This document shows, piece after piece, positions 27,516 through 36,103 of a DNA stretch of 64,000 nt. A model generated the notes under the pieces. The model was not told the origin of the DNA. It searched no databases and saw only the letters and a list, made by a program, of their open reading frames with translations. A program made the position numbers and the translations under genes. Numbering within the stretch: position 1 is the first letter of the stretch; every line of letters starts with the position of its first letter. This DNA is from Acidobacteriota bacterium (GTDB lineage Bacteria > Acidobacteriota > Terriglobia > Terriglobales > Acidobacteriaceae): positions 155,994-219,993 of the forward strand of contig JACPYL010000001.1 in assembly GCA_016196065.1 (NCBI GenBank), in the 5' to 3' direction.

Positions 27516-29828
27516 TCATTGCACCGTAACGGCAGCCTGCGCTCCACTCATCGCAATGGCTTGCATCGCAGGATCGCGTGCACCACCCCGCGTGATGGTC
27601 AATTGAGACTGTCCGGGCGCCTTGGCCATGAAGGTCAGCGTCACCACCGCGCCTTGACCCGAGACTCCGCCCGCCCCCGGTGGCCGGGTCGCCGTGACCT
27701 GCAACGTTCCCGTCGATGGATCGTCGCGATGGACGAGCGCGACCGCTTGTCCGTCTTGCGACAGGAACCCGCCGTTCGAAACGTTCACCACCTGCAACTG
27801 GTTGGCGTCGTAGTTGAGCTGAAGCGGAACGGAATACACGTTTTGCCCGCCCGACACCATCACATTCACCGTAAATGTGGCGCCTTTCGCTTGCGTCAAC
27901 AGGGGCGGATCAAACAGGAATGAGCCCGCCGCTCCAGTTTCGGTAGAAGGCGTCTGTTGTGCCGGGGGCGCAGCCTGAGCGGTTGGCGCAGGAGCCTGCT
28001 GCATTGGTTGTTGCTGCGCCGGAGCACTGGGTGCTGGCGCTGGCACTGGCGCTGGCGATGCCACAGGCGCGGCCGGCTTGCTGCCACTGCGACGCAACTC
28101 CAAAGCATTCGCCGTTCCCACATCGAGCATGTCGAGGTTGGAACGCGATGCCTCCGGTCCGCGAATGATATGCGGGATCAGCACAAACACGATCTCGTTC
28201 TCGCGATGCTCGGTATTGGTCTGAGAAAAGAAATACTTCAGCAGGGGGATGTTCGCCAGTCCCGGAATCCCGCTCAACGACTTTGTCTGTTGATCTTCCA
28301 GGATGCCGCCCAGCAGGTTGACTTCGCCGTCCTTGAGCCGAATTTCGTGTTCGATCTTGCGCTGACCGATGACCGGCTGGTCGATGCCGCCAATGTTCAC
28401 TCGCGACGTTACGGCGGAAATATCAAGCGACATTTTCAACGTGACTTCCCGGCCCGCATGCACGCGCGGAGTGATGTCGATATTCACGCCGACGTCGAGG
28501 TACTGAAACTGTGTATTGACCAGCGGATTGACGCCAACGCCGCCGATGCCCGGCTGGAACGAACCAGTTGCGACTGGGACGCGGTCGCCAATCTTCAACG
28601 TTGCCTTCTGCCCGTCCAATGCTCGAATCTGCGGATTCTGAATGAGTTTGGTGTTGCTGTCGCTCAGCAACGCCGTAGCCGTGGCCGCTGGAATCGTGAC
28701 CTGAAAATCAGTCGCATCCAGGTTAGCCAGCCGGTTTAAGTTAATCCCATTCGACGAACTGCTGCTCGTGCCCGTACCGGTCCCGGTACCGGTGCCCGTG
28801 TTGGTACTGATGTTGGGTTGCAACTGCACCGTGGCGCTGGTCGGCGGACTGATGCCGAGATTGTGCATCTTGTCGCGACTGACTTGCATGACCGCGACTT
28901 CCACCACCACTTCCGGTTTCGCCTTGTCGAGATCGTCAACGAGTTTCTGCGCCAACGCCATCTGGTCGGGAGTTCCGCGAACCACGATTGCGCCTTGCGA
29001 AGGCAACTGCTGAATACGGCTCACCTCGAGGATGGTGCGCATCGCATTGACGACGTCCTGCAACTCGGTGGGCTGGGAAAGATTCGATAAGTAAAAAGTT
29101 TTGATTACGTTTTGTTCCAGCTCTTTCCGCTTGGCAGGATTGTCTTGCGCTACAAATATCGTGTTGGGCGTTACGGGACGCCAGAAAGTCTTGGTTTCGA
29201 ACGAGACGACCTCGAGCGCATCTTCCAGCGTGACACCATTCAATTCAATGCGCACACGGCGTCCGGTGTAATCGGGATCAAACAGGACGTTGATGCCGGC
29301 CAGCTTCCCGATCGTCTCGTAAATCACCTTCGTATCTTCCGTGAGTTTTAGAGTGATCGGAACGTTCGCTATCGGAGTAAGTTCTACTGGCCCCTGGGCG
29401 GAATCCAGGCGGCGACGCAAAGCACTCGCTCCCGCCGACGCCTGCGGCTGGGGCCCCTGCGACTCGCGGAGCATCTGCTGGGTTCGGCGAAGTTCTTGTT
29501 GCGCGATGAAAGATGAAGGGTCGATCTCAGCTGCCCTTTGAAACTCGGCCAGAGCTTCCTCAAGCTTGCCTGCGTCCCGCATCACTTGCCCGCGGTGCAC
29601 GTGCGATGCGGCAGACAGGAACTTCGTACGCTCATAGGACGCGCGGTATTTCAGGTCTTTCGGCTTGAGGTTGTAGGCTTGCTTGTAGAAGTCGTAAGCC
29701 TGTTCGTAATTCTGGCGGGCTTCCGCGTCGGAACCTTTTTCATACAGCGTCTTGGCCTGGTCGGCATAGGTGACGAGGCTGACGCACAGAAGCGTTACGA
29801 ACAGAGCCGGACGTATGAGGCGTGTCAT
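27516..29828 (-). CDS. GspD/PilQ-type secretin with N-terminal TPRs and C-terminal cohesin-like domain
   Basis: 770 residues from ATG 29828 (AGAGGAC upstream); an earlier ATG at 29969 is rejected because it buries the signal peptide. Order: signal peptide (to about 23), TPR-like helices (about 25-125), an N0/STN-like domain (VPITLKLTEDTKVIYETIGK...), an N1-type KH domain (KTFYLSNLSQPTELQDVVNA), and a secretin core. The core has VPVATGSF, VGVNIDITPRVHAGREVTLK and LKDGEVNLLGGILEDQQ, and ends IVFVLIPHIIRGP. A Pro/Ala/Gln linker is followed by a cohesin-like beta domain (about 635-770, opening GSFLFDPPLLTQAKGATFTV). The linker between N1 and core contains a Gly/Thr repeat (TGTGTGTGT). It should form an outer-membrane pore; the cohesin part is an unusual addition. 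Confidence 0.92.
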   Translation of the reverse strand: MTRLIRPALFVTLLCVSLVTYADQAKTLYEKGSDAEARQNYEQAYDFYKQAYNLKPKDLKYRASYERTKFLSAASHVHRGQVMRDAGKLEEALAEFQRAAEIDPSSFIAQQELRRTQQMLRESQGPQPQASAGASALRRRLDSAQGPVELTPIANVPITLKLTEDTKVIYETIGKLAGINVLFDPDYTGRRVRIELNGVTLEDALEVVSFETKTFWRPVTPNTIFVAQDNPAKRKELEQNVIKTFYLSNLSQPTELQDVVNAMRTILEVSRIQQLPSQGAIVVRGTPDQMALAQKLVDDLDKAKPEVVVEVAVMQVSRDKMHNLGISPPTSATVQLQPNISTNTGTGTGTGTGTSSSSSNGINLNRLANLDATDFQVTIPAATATALLSDSNTKLIQNPQIRALDGQKATLKIGDRVPVATGSFQPGIGGVGVNPLVNTQFQYLDVGVNIDITPRVHAGREVTLKMSLDISAVTSRVNIGGIDQPVIGQRKIEHEIRLKDGEVNLLGGILEDQQTKSLSGIPGLANIPLLKYFFSQTNTEHRENEIVFVLIPHIIRGPEASRSNLDMLDVGTANALELRRSGSKPAAPVASPAPVPAPAPSAPAQQQPMQQAPAPTAQAAPPAQQTPSTETGAAGSFLFDPPLLTQAKGATFTVNVMVSGGQNVYSVPLQLNYDANQLQVVNVSNGGFLSQDGQAVALVHRDDPSTGTLQVTATRPPGAGGVSGQGAVVTLTFMAKAPGQSQLTITRGGARDPAMQAIAMSGAQAAVTVQ

Positions 29829-30186
29829 TGAAAACGGTCCTCTGTAAAATCTTTCTCGCGGGTGACTACCGCCGCTCGTTGGGCTCCCAGCGGCGAGGAG
29901 CGGACTGGTGCTCCAGACGGCCGTCACGCGTGAAAAATACCGGAAAATCGGATTATAGCATCGCCTCAACTTAGTCCCGAAGTGATTGGTACGTCGATGT
30001 TTACACTCATTGGTCCCTGTCCTTTCAGGTACGGGTCGCCGGTCTTGAATCCAACGTCACAGGTCGCGCGTCTCAGATGTGAGGAAACCCGGGCTTCGGC
30101 ATCGGAAACGGGTTGGCTTTTCCTGTCATCTAAGACCTGTGACCTGAGACCGAAAACTGATTCTCTGATACTTTCTTTTCAGTAGT
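29829..30186. other. 358-bp intergenic region between secretin and smpB
   Basis: Divergent promoters are expected here. The left part (29829-30025) shows only the secretin leader with its AGAGGAC ribosome site and a GC-rich stretch. The right part is mostly the inverted heptamer element listed separately. No open frame with coding character was found. Confidence 0.5.
30032..30151. repeat. degenerate inverted heptamer arrays (site C)
   Basis: Plus-strand arm with period 7: CGGGTCG, CCGGTCT, TGAATCC, AACGTCA, CAGGTCG, CGCGTCT, CAGATGT, GAGG (30032-30084). Opposite arm read on the minus strand from 30151: GGTCT, CAGGTCA, CAGGTCT, TAGATGA, CAGG (to 30122). GTCACAGGTC at 30056 and GACCTGTGAC at 30134 are exact complements. 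The core between the arms is about 37 nt. Same unit and layout as site B but more decayed. Confidence 0.6.
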
Positions 30187-30714
30187 ATGACTCGACAGAA
30201 CACTCATCAAACGCGTCCCACCCCAGAGAAAAATCCCCGCCGCGAGCCCACCGCGTCTGGGGATCGCGATGCCGCTGTCAACAGGAACGCTAGCCACAAC
30301 TATTTCTTGCTCGACAAATTTGAGGCAGGAATGGTTCTTACTGGCACCGAAGTCAAGGCCATCCGCGATGGCATGGCTAATTTGAAAGACTCCTACGGCC
30401 TGATCAAGGACAACGAACTCTGGTTGCTGAACTGCCACATCAACCCATACGAACACGGCAGTTACACCAACCACGCGGCCACGCGCACTCGCAAACTGCT
30501 GGTTCATTCAGAAGAGATCAAGAAGCTGATTGGGAAGACCCAGCAGAAGGGTCTAACCCTGATTCCCACTCGCATGTACTTCAAGAACGGCCGCGTGAAA
30601 ATCGAACTGGCTCTGGCTCGCGGAAAACAGCAGTGGGACAAGCGTGAAACCGAACGCCGCCGAACGGCTGACAAAGAGGCGCGGGAAGCCATTGTACGAA
30701 GCCGGAAGAGCTGA
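30187..30714 (+). CDS. smpB: SsrA-binding protein SmpB
   Basis: 175 residues. The conserved core starts at NRNASHNYFLLDKFEAGMVL and continues with TGTEVKAIRDGMANLKDSYG, NCHINPYEHGSYTNH and RTRKLLVHSEEIKKL; the basic tail ends REAIVRSRKS. SmpB binds tmRNA and delivers it to stalled ribosomes for trans-translation. The first 30 residues are a polar extension longer than in most SmpB proteins; no better internal start is seen. The tmRNA gene itself is not in the adjacent sequence. The gene sits right after the site C repeat element. Confidence 0.95.
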   Translation: MTRQNTHQTRPTPEKNPRREPTASGDRDAAVNRNASHNYFLLDKFEAGMVLTGTEVKAIRDGMANLKDSYGLIKDNELWLLNCHINPYEHGSYTNHAATRTRKLLVHSEEIKKLIGKTQQKGLTLIPTRMYFKNGRVKIELALARGKQQWDKRETERRRTADKEAREAIVRSRKS

Positions 30715-30968
30715 CTAGGCCCACTGTTTTCGCCTGTACTGTGAAAACAATTGCGACGTTGCCGCACCTCTAAGTCACTCCAATTTCCAGTCCAACTCTT
30801 GTTATCAATACTTTCAAGATATCCCTCGCAGGGTGCTGATTTTGCGTGCTATTTGGGCGGAAGCGATGTATATACTACAAACGCTAGTAGGTGGTCTCCC
30901 CGCACCCCGTGCAGCGCTAGATGAACAAAGCAATCTCACCCCCAGCATTTTTCAACTCGGAGCGCACT

Positions 30969-32867
30969 ATGAAGAAGAGGTTCTGCCAGGCCCATTGTGC
31001 GGTGCTCTGTCTCACCGCGATGTTGTTCCTAGTTGTATCGACCCTAGCCGTCGCTCAAGCCAGCAAGGTTCAGGTGTACAAAGAACTGAAACACGACACT
31101 TCGTTGCCCTTGTCGGAACTGGTGCGCATGACGCCTGAACAGGCGAATCCGTTTTCGCCGCGAGTTCTCGATATCCTGCCGACCGGTCACGATGCACCTG
31201 CCAATTTCACGCAAGCTCCGGATGCGGCCCTGCAGGATCAAGTACTTCCTCCTGTTTCCGCAACCGTAGGCCTGAATTTTGAGGGTTTGGGACTCGGCAC
31301 CCCTGGTTTCGGGATCTGCTGTGCACCGCCTGACACCAACGGAGCGGTGGGCGCGACTCAATATGTGCAGTGGGTCAATCTCTCCTTCGCGGTTTACAAC
31401 AAGGCGACCGGTGCCAAGGTGGCTGGACCAACTCCCGGCAACGCTCTCTGGGCCGGTTTTGGCGGCACATGTCAGACGGCGAACAGCGGCGATCCGATTG
31501 TGCAGTACGACAAGATCGCAAATCGCTGGGTTCTGACTCAGTTCCAGGTCAATTCCCAACCTTTCCTGCAGTGCGTTGCTGTATCGACTACTTCGGATGC
31601 GACCGGAACCTATAACCGCTACTCATTTTCCTTCGCCAACCAGTTCAACGACTATCCGAAGATGGGTGTATGGCCTGACGCGTACTACATCTCGTTCAAC
31701 AACTTTCTGAACGGCCAGACTTTCACCGGCCCGAATGCTTGCGCGATGGATCGCAGTGCGATGCTGGCAGGTACGGCGGCTACGATTCAGTGCTTCCAGC
31801 AAGGCCCCTCCTTCAGCACCTTGTTGCCTTCCGACATGGACGGCACGATACAGCCGACCGCTGGCGAACCTGGCTTCTTCGTCGACTTCGGAGCGAATCG
31901 TCTCAACCTCTGGAAGTTCCACGTGGACTTCGCTCACCCCGCAAATTCCACCTTCACAGGTCCAGCCGCTCTGACAGTGGCCAACTTCACCGCCGGCTGC
32001 AACCGCACGTGCGTACCGCAGCCTGGAACCACTAACCGGTTGGATATGCTCGGCGATCGCATGATGTATCGTCTGGCTTATCGCAAATTTGCTGATGGTC
32101 ACGAGTCACTGGTGACCAGCCACACCATCACCACTGGCTATCGCTGGTACGAACTGCGCGATCCCAACGGCACGCCCACGGTGTTCCAGCAGGGCACGTT
32201 CGCACCCGACGCCAGCACTCGCTGGATGGGTAGCATTGCCATGGATCAGAGCGGCAACATTGGCATGGGATACACGCTGGGAAGCGCCACTATCTTCCCG
32301 TCCGTGTTCTTCACTGGACGCGTTCCCTCCGACGCTGCTGGCACGATGGAAACCGAGCAGGTTATCGTCAACGGAGCGGGTTCACAGACCAGCCCAACCC
32401 GTTGGGGTGACTACAGCGCCATGACGGTGGACCCCGCTGACGACTGCACTTTCTGGTACACGCAGGAATACAGCGCGGTCACCGGCAGCTTCTCCTGGAA
32501 TACCCGCATCGCCAACTTCAAGTTCAACGGTTGCGGTGGCGGGGGCGGCGGTCCGCAGGTCTCTCTCACTCCGGCGTTGTTGAAGTGGGGCAAAATCTTC
32601 GTGGGCGTGAAGAGCGGTGCTAAAACCGTTACCCTCACCAACGTTGGAAATGCCACACTCAACATCAGCAGCATCACCACCAGCGGCGACTTTGCGCAGA
32701 AGATCGTTGCCAAGTCTTGTAAAGCTACGGTTGCCCCCGGTGCCAGCTGCTTGATCAAGGTGACTTTCACCCCAACTCAACTTGGAGTGCGTACCGGAAC
32801 GTTGTCTGTCAACGACGATGCTCCCAACACACCCCAAACCGTCAGCCTGACGGGACAGGGCAAGTAG
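30969..32867 (+). CDS. secreted protein of the same uncharacterised family, paralogue 2, with one ASH-like domain
   Basis: 632 residues from ATG 30969, with GGAG six bases upstream and a signal peptide (ending TLAVAQA); ATG 30921 is further upstream and less likely. It carries the family blocks: PPDTNGAVGATQYVQWVN, GDPIVQYDKIANRWVLTQF, DYPKMGVWPDAYYISFNNF, LLPSDMDGTIQP, RWMGSIAMDQSGNIGMGYT and DPADDCTFWYTQEYS. After NTRIANFKFNGC and a Gly run comes one immunoglobulin-like domain of the ASH/HYDIN type (about 535-632: PALLKWGKIFVGVKSGAKTV to PQTVSLTGQGK). Probably a surface or secreted protein. It is followed 179 nt later by a close relative, so the pair arose by tandem duplication. Confidence 0.82.
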   Translation: MKKRFCQAHCAVLCLTAMLFLVVSTLAVAQASKVQVYKELKHDTSLPLSELVRMTPEQANPFSPRVLDILPTGHDAPANFTQAPDAALQDQVLPPVSATVGLNFEGLGLGTPGFGICCAPPDTNGAVGATQYVQWVNLSFAVYNKATGAKVAGPTPGNALWAGFGGTCQTANSGDPIVQYDKIANRWVLTQFQVNSQPFLQCVAVSTTSDATGTYNRYSFSFANQFNDYPKMGVWPDAYYISFNNFLNGQTFTGPNACAMDRSAMLAGTAATIQCFQQGPSFSTLLPSDMDGTIQPTAGEPGFFVDFGANRLNLWKFHVDFAHPANSTFTGPAALTVANFTAGCNRTCVPQPGTTNRLDMLGDRMMYRLAYRKFADGHESLVTSHTITTGYRWYELRDPNGTPTVFQQGTFAPDASTRWMGSIAMDQSGNIGMGYTLGSATIFPSVFFTGRVPSDAAGTMETEQVIVNGAGSQTSPTRWGDYSAMTVDPADDCTFWYTQEYSAVTGSFSWNTRIANFKFNGCGGGGGGPQVSLTPALLKWGKIFVGVKSGAKTVTLTNVGNATLNISSITTSGDFAQKIVAKSCKATVAPGASCLIKVTFTPTQLGVRTGTLSVNDDAPNTPQTVSLTGQGK

Positions 32868-32883
32868 AAGTTAGATCGGAAAC

Positions 32884-32909
32884 AGGGGCGGGATTCCGGT
32901 CCCGCCCCT
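32884..32909 (+). terminator. hairpin after secreted paralogue 2
   Basis: AGGGGCGGGA and TCCCGCCCCT form a perfect 10-bp stem with a 6-nt loop, 16 nt after the stop. It is followed by CCCCTTCC rather than a T-run, so it is an imperfect intrinsic terminator. Confidence 0.55.
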
Positions 32910-33046
32910 CCCCTTCCTGGCACGAAGCCAGGTACAAAGTCTGCTACTCGATTCTGCTTTACGAAAGACCGTGGCGCTCTCAGACGCGGCTGACATAGAC
33001 TAGTTGAACAATCCCCCTGAAAATTCCACGTTCTTCGGAGCAATTC

Positions 33047-35248
33047 ATGAGCAGTAGTTCGACCCGTTGTTTCCGCACGATCAGCCAGGCTGTATTTTGC
33101 CTCGCGGTGTTCGCCACTTCGGTGTTTGGTCAGTCCACCATGCGCGTAATCCGCGAGTCGAAACATGACGTGTCTCTCCCGCTGGCGGAACTGGGAAGAA
33201 TGACTCCGGCTCAGCCCAATCCCTTTTCTCCGCGACTGCTGAAGGTACTCCCGACCAAGCCAGTCCTTGCGGCACCGCAATATGAGGTCGCGGACGCTGC
33301 CCTTCAGGAACAGATGCTCACACCCATGGCTGCAACGATCGGTCTTAACTTTGAAGGACTGGGGCAGAGCCAGTACGGATTTGTCGTCCAGGCGGCCCCG
33401 CCCGACACCAATGGAGCCGTTGGAGCAACCCAGTATGTGCAGTGGGTGAATCTCGAATACGCCGTCTTCGACAAAGCCACTGGAGCGCTGACTGCAGGCC
33501 CGTTCCAGGGCAATTCCATTTGGGCTGGCTTTGGCGGACAGTGCCAGACCAGCAATGACGGCGATCCGATCGTGCAATACGACAAGATTGCCAATCGCTG
33601 GATTCTCACCCAGTTCGCCGTTAGCAGTACTCCCTACTTGCAGTGTGTTGCGGTATCCACCACCAGTGACGCGACCGGAAGCTACAACCGCTACGCGTTC
33701 TCATTCGGCAACAGTTTTCCTGACTATCCCAAACTCGGCGTGTGGCCGGACGCATATTACATTTCCTTCAACATGTTCGGCCCCGTCAACTTTCTGGGCG
33801 CCGATGCCTGCGCCATGGATCGCAACAAGATGCTGGCCGGCCTGCCCGCGACCATCGTCTGCTTTCAGCAAAACACTGGGGTCGACAGCCTGCTGCCCTC
33901 CGATATGGACGGACTCATTCAGCCCGCACAGGGAGAGCCCGCGTTTTTCGCAGACTTCGGCACGAATAGCTTGCGGCTGTGGAAGTTTCACGTGGATTTC
34001 GCCACTCCTGCAAACTCCACATTCACGGGACCCACGACGCTGGCGGTTGCGAACTTCAACCCACTCTGCGGCGGCGGCACTTGCGTTTCTCAGCCTGGAA
34101 CCACGCAAAAATTAGACTCTCTCGCAGATCGCCTGATGTACCGTCTCGCATACCGCAAGTTCACTGACGGACACGAAGCGCTGGTTGCGAACCATGCCAT
34201 CACCACCGGCACGCGCTGGTACGAAATACGCAACCCCAATGGCACGCCCTCAGTCTTCCAGCAGGGCACCTACGCACCTGACTCCAGCACTCGCTGGATG
34301 GGCAGCATCGCCATGGATCAGTCGGGCGATATCGCGCTTGGGTACAGCGTTGCCAGCGGATCCGTATTCCCCTCGATAGCATTTACCGGACGTTTTGCGG
34401 GAGACGCACTCGGCACCATGCAAGCGGAGCAGTCGATCGTTGCTGGAACGGGCTCGCAGACCAATCTCGTGCGTTGGGGCGACTACAGTGCCATGACCGT
34501 CGATCCCGTCGACGACTGTACGTTCTGGTACACACAGGAGTACATCAAGGCTACGGGAAGTTTTAATTGGAATACGCGCATCGCCAATTTCAAGTTCGAT
34601 ACTTGCGGCGGGAGCGGTGGCGGTGGGACTGCGATCCTGTCGACGACCCTGTTGAAATTCGCCAAGACTCCAATCGGACAATCAAGCGCCCCTCTCAGTG
34701 TGACGCTCTCCAATACCGGCACCGGCCCCCTGAATCTGTTCAGCGTTACCGCGAGCGGAGACTACCAGATCTCAAATAACACCTGCTCGACAACCGTAGA
34801 CGCAGGCACAAGCTGCATAGTCAGCGTCACCTTCACGCCGACCAAGAAAAACGCGCGCACCGGCACATTGACATTCTCGGACGATGCTCCCAATAGCCCG
34901 CAAACGGTGACTCTGAAGGGGACGGGACAATCACTGGCGCTCTCGCCCACAGCACTGAATTTCGGAACGCTGACGGTTGGCAACACGAGCTCTCCACAGG
35001 ACGTAACCGTAACGAATGTCGGCAGTACAGCGGTGACGTTCACCGGATTCGCCTTTGCCGGGGGCGCCGCGGGAGACTATCTGATAGCCGGGAACACTTG
35101 CGGAACCACTATCGCTCCCGGAGCAACGTGCGCAGTCAGCGTGGGTTTCAAGCCGACCAAGAAGGGCGCCCGTAACGCGAAATTGAACATCAAGAACAAC
35201 GGCGGCGGGAGTCCATCGACGGCGACCGTAACCGGCATCGGTAATTAG
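33047..35248 (+). CDS. secreted protein of the same family, paralogue 3, with two ASH-like domains
   Basis: 733 residues; GGAG precedes ATG 33047 and a signal peptide follows (ending SVFGQS). The core repeats the family blocks (PPDTNGAVGATQYVQWVN, DYPKLGVWPDAYYISFNMF, LLPSDMDGLIQPAQGEPAFF, RWMGSIAMDQSGDIALGYSV, DPVDDCTFWYTQEYIKATGS). The C-terminus has two ASH-like domains: about 530-627 (TTLLKFAKTPIGQSSAPLSV) and about 630-733 (SPTALNFGTLTVGNTSSPQD). Such domains are usual in surface-exposed chains. Function unknown. It ends at a strong hairpin that also faces the convergent CPBP protease gene. Confidence 0.82.
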   Translation: MSSSSTRCFRTISQAVFCLAVFATSVFGQSTMRVIRESKHDVSLPLAELGRMTPAQPNPFSPRLLKVLPTKPVLAAPQYEVADAALQEQMLTPMAATIGLNFEGLGQSQYGFVVQAAPPDTNGAVGATQYVQWVNLEYAVFDKATGALTAGPFQGNSIWAGFGGQCQTSNDGDPIVQYDKIANRWILTQFAVSSTPYLQCVAVSTTSDATGSYNRYAFSFGNSFPDYPKLGVWPDAYYISFNMFGPVNFLGADACAMDRNKMLAGLPATIVCFQQNTGVDSLLPSDMDGLIQPAQGEPAFFADFGTNSLRLWKFHVDFATPANSTFTGPTTLAVANFNPLCGGGTCVSQPGTTQKLDSLADRLMYRLAYRKFTDGHEALVANHAITTGTRWYEIRNPNGTPSVFQQGTYAPDSSTRWMGSIAMDQSGDIALGYSVASGSVFPSIAFTGRFAGDALGTMQAEQSIVAGTGSQTNLVRWGDYSAMTVDPVDDCTFWYTQEYIKATGSFNWNTRIANFKFDTCGGSGGGGTAILSTTLLKFAKTPIGQSSAPLSVTLSNTGTGPLNLFSVTASGDYQISNNTCSTTVDAGTSCIVSVTFTPTKKNARTGTLTFSDDAPNSPQTVTLKGTGQSLALSPTALNFGTLTVGNTSSPQDVTVTNVGSTAVTFTGFAFAGGAAGDYLIAGNTCGTTIAPGATCAVSVGFKPTKKGARNAKLNIKNNGGGSPSTATVTGIGN

Positions 35249-35271
35249 CCGCAGAGTATTCCGACATACAA

Positions 35272-35305
35272 AAGGGGCAAGACTGTTGTCTTGCCCCTTG
35301 TTATT
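35272..35305. terminator. bidirectional terminator between paralogue 3 and the CPBP protease gene
   Basis: AAGGGGCAAGAC and GTCTTGCCCCTT pair over 12 bp with a TGTT loop. Plus-strand continuation GTTATTT and minus-strand TTTTG give modest T-runs on both sides. It lies between the ends of two convergent genes. Confidence 0.82.
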
Positions 35306-35316
35306 TGCGCAGAAGT

Positions 35317-35985
35317 TCATGCGAGCAAGGCGGAGAGGACATTCGCAACGAAATCCACCAGGAAGTGTCCGAACATGTTCGACACAAGATCGCGGCGCCA
35401 CATATAGAAACCCGTCAGAATTCCACCCAGCACCAGTGCGATGAGAATATTCGCCGCTCCACCGGTCCAATGACCAACCGCAAACACTGCCAGCGGAATG
35501 ATGCACGCCGCCGCACGACCGAACCCCAGCGACTGCAGCCGCTCAATCACATATCCTCGGAAAAATAGTTCCTCGACCACTCCCGCGCGCAGCACAACAA
35601 TGGAAACCACCCACAAGGGCAGTTTGTCGAAGGCCTTCGACGCAGCGCCATGACCGTAACCGGTCATTTGCGCAATCAGAGCAGCAGGAACAATGCAGGC
35701 AACGGCGATCACGACACCCCATGCCAGCGACTTCCAAAGTGGCGAAGTGCCGATCCCAATCGAACGCAGCGGCAGGTTCTCTCCGCGACGAACCAGCCAG
35801 AGCAAAGCAGCCCCACTGGCAAAAAAGCAGCCTTCCCTCAGCAGCGTCAATGCGACTCCCAGCTCGGGCGCAATGGCGCGAAAAACTTGCCGGATCACCA
35901 GCATCGACAGCAGAGAAAATGCCACGCCAAACCACGTCAATGCCCGGTTGCTCGCCGGCCTATCCACTACGATCGCTTCGGTCAT
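35317..35985 (-). CDS. CPBP-family intramembrane metalloprotease
   Basis: 222 residues from ATG 35985 (in-frame ATGs at 36006 and 36039 also exist; no start has a good ribosome site). Six or more membrane helices. The CAAX-protease-like motifs are complete: EELFFRGYVIERL (EExxxR), FAVGHW (FxxxH) and NMFGHFLVDFVAN (His with Asp). These residues bind metal within the membrane. Members process prenylated or bacteriocin-like peptides, or act as immunity or sorting proteins. No substrate is evident from the neighbours. It is divergent from pepA. Confidence 0.87.
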   Translation of the reverse strand: MTEAIVVDRPASNRALTWFGVAFSLLSMLVIRQVFRAIAPELGVALTLLREGCFFASGAALLWLVRRGENLPLRSIGIGTSPLWKSLAWGVVIAVACIVPAALIAQMTGYGHGAASKAFDKLPLWVVSIVVLRAGVVEELFFRGYVIERLQSLGFGRAAACIIPLAVFAVGHWTGGAANILIALVLGGILTGFYMWRRDLVSNMFGHFLVDFVANVLSALLA

Positions 35986-36103
35986 GGGACTTTGTACGTA
36001 CAACATCCCTCTAAAGTTCCGGCCCCGGCCCATTGGCAATGCTTGCTATGACTTTGCGTGAGTTGCGCGTTTCCCCTTTCTCCGTGGATACTGAAAGAAA
36101 GTC

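Noticed and set aside
30715..30968. tmRNA gene next to smpB
   Set aside because: No acceptor-stem pairing with a tRNA-Ala-like end and no tag-peptide frame could be seen.
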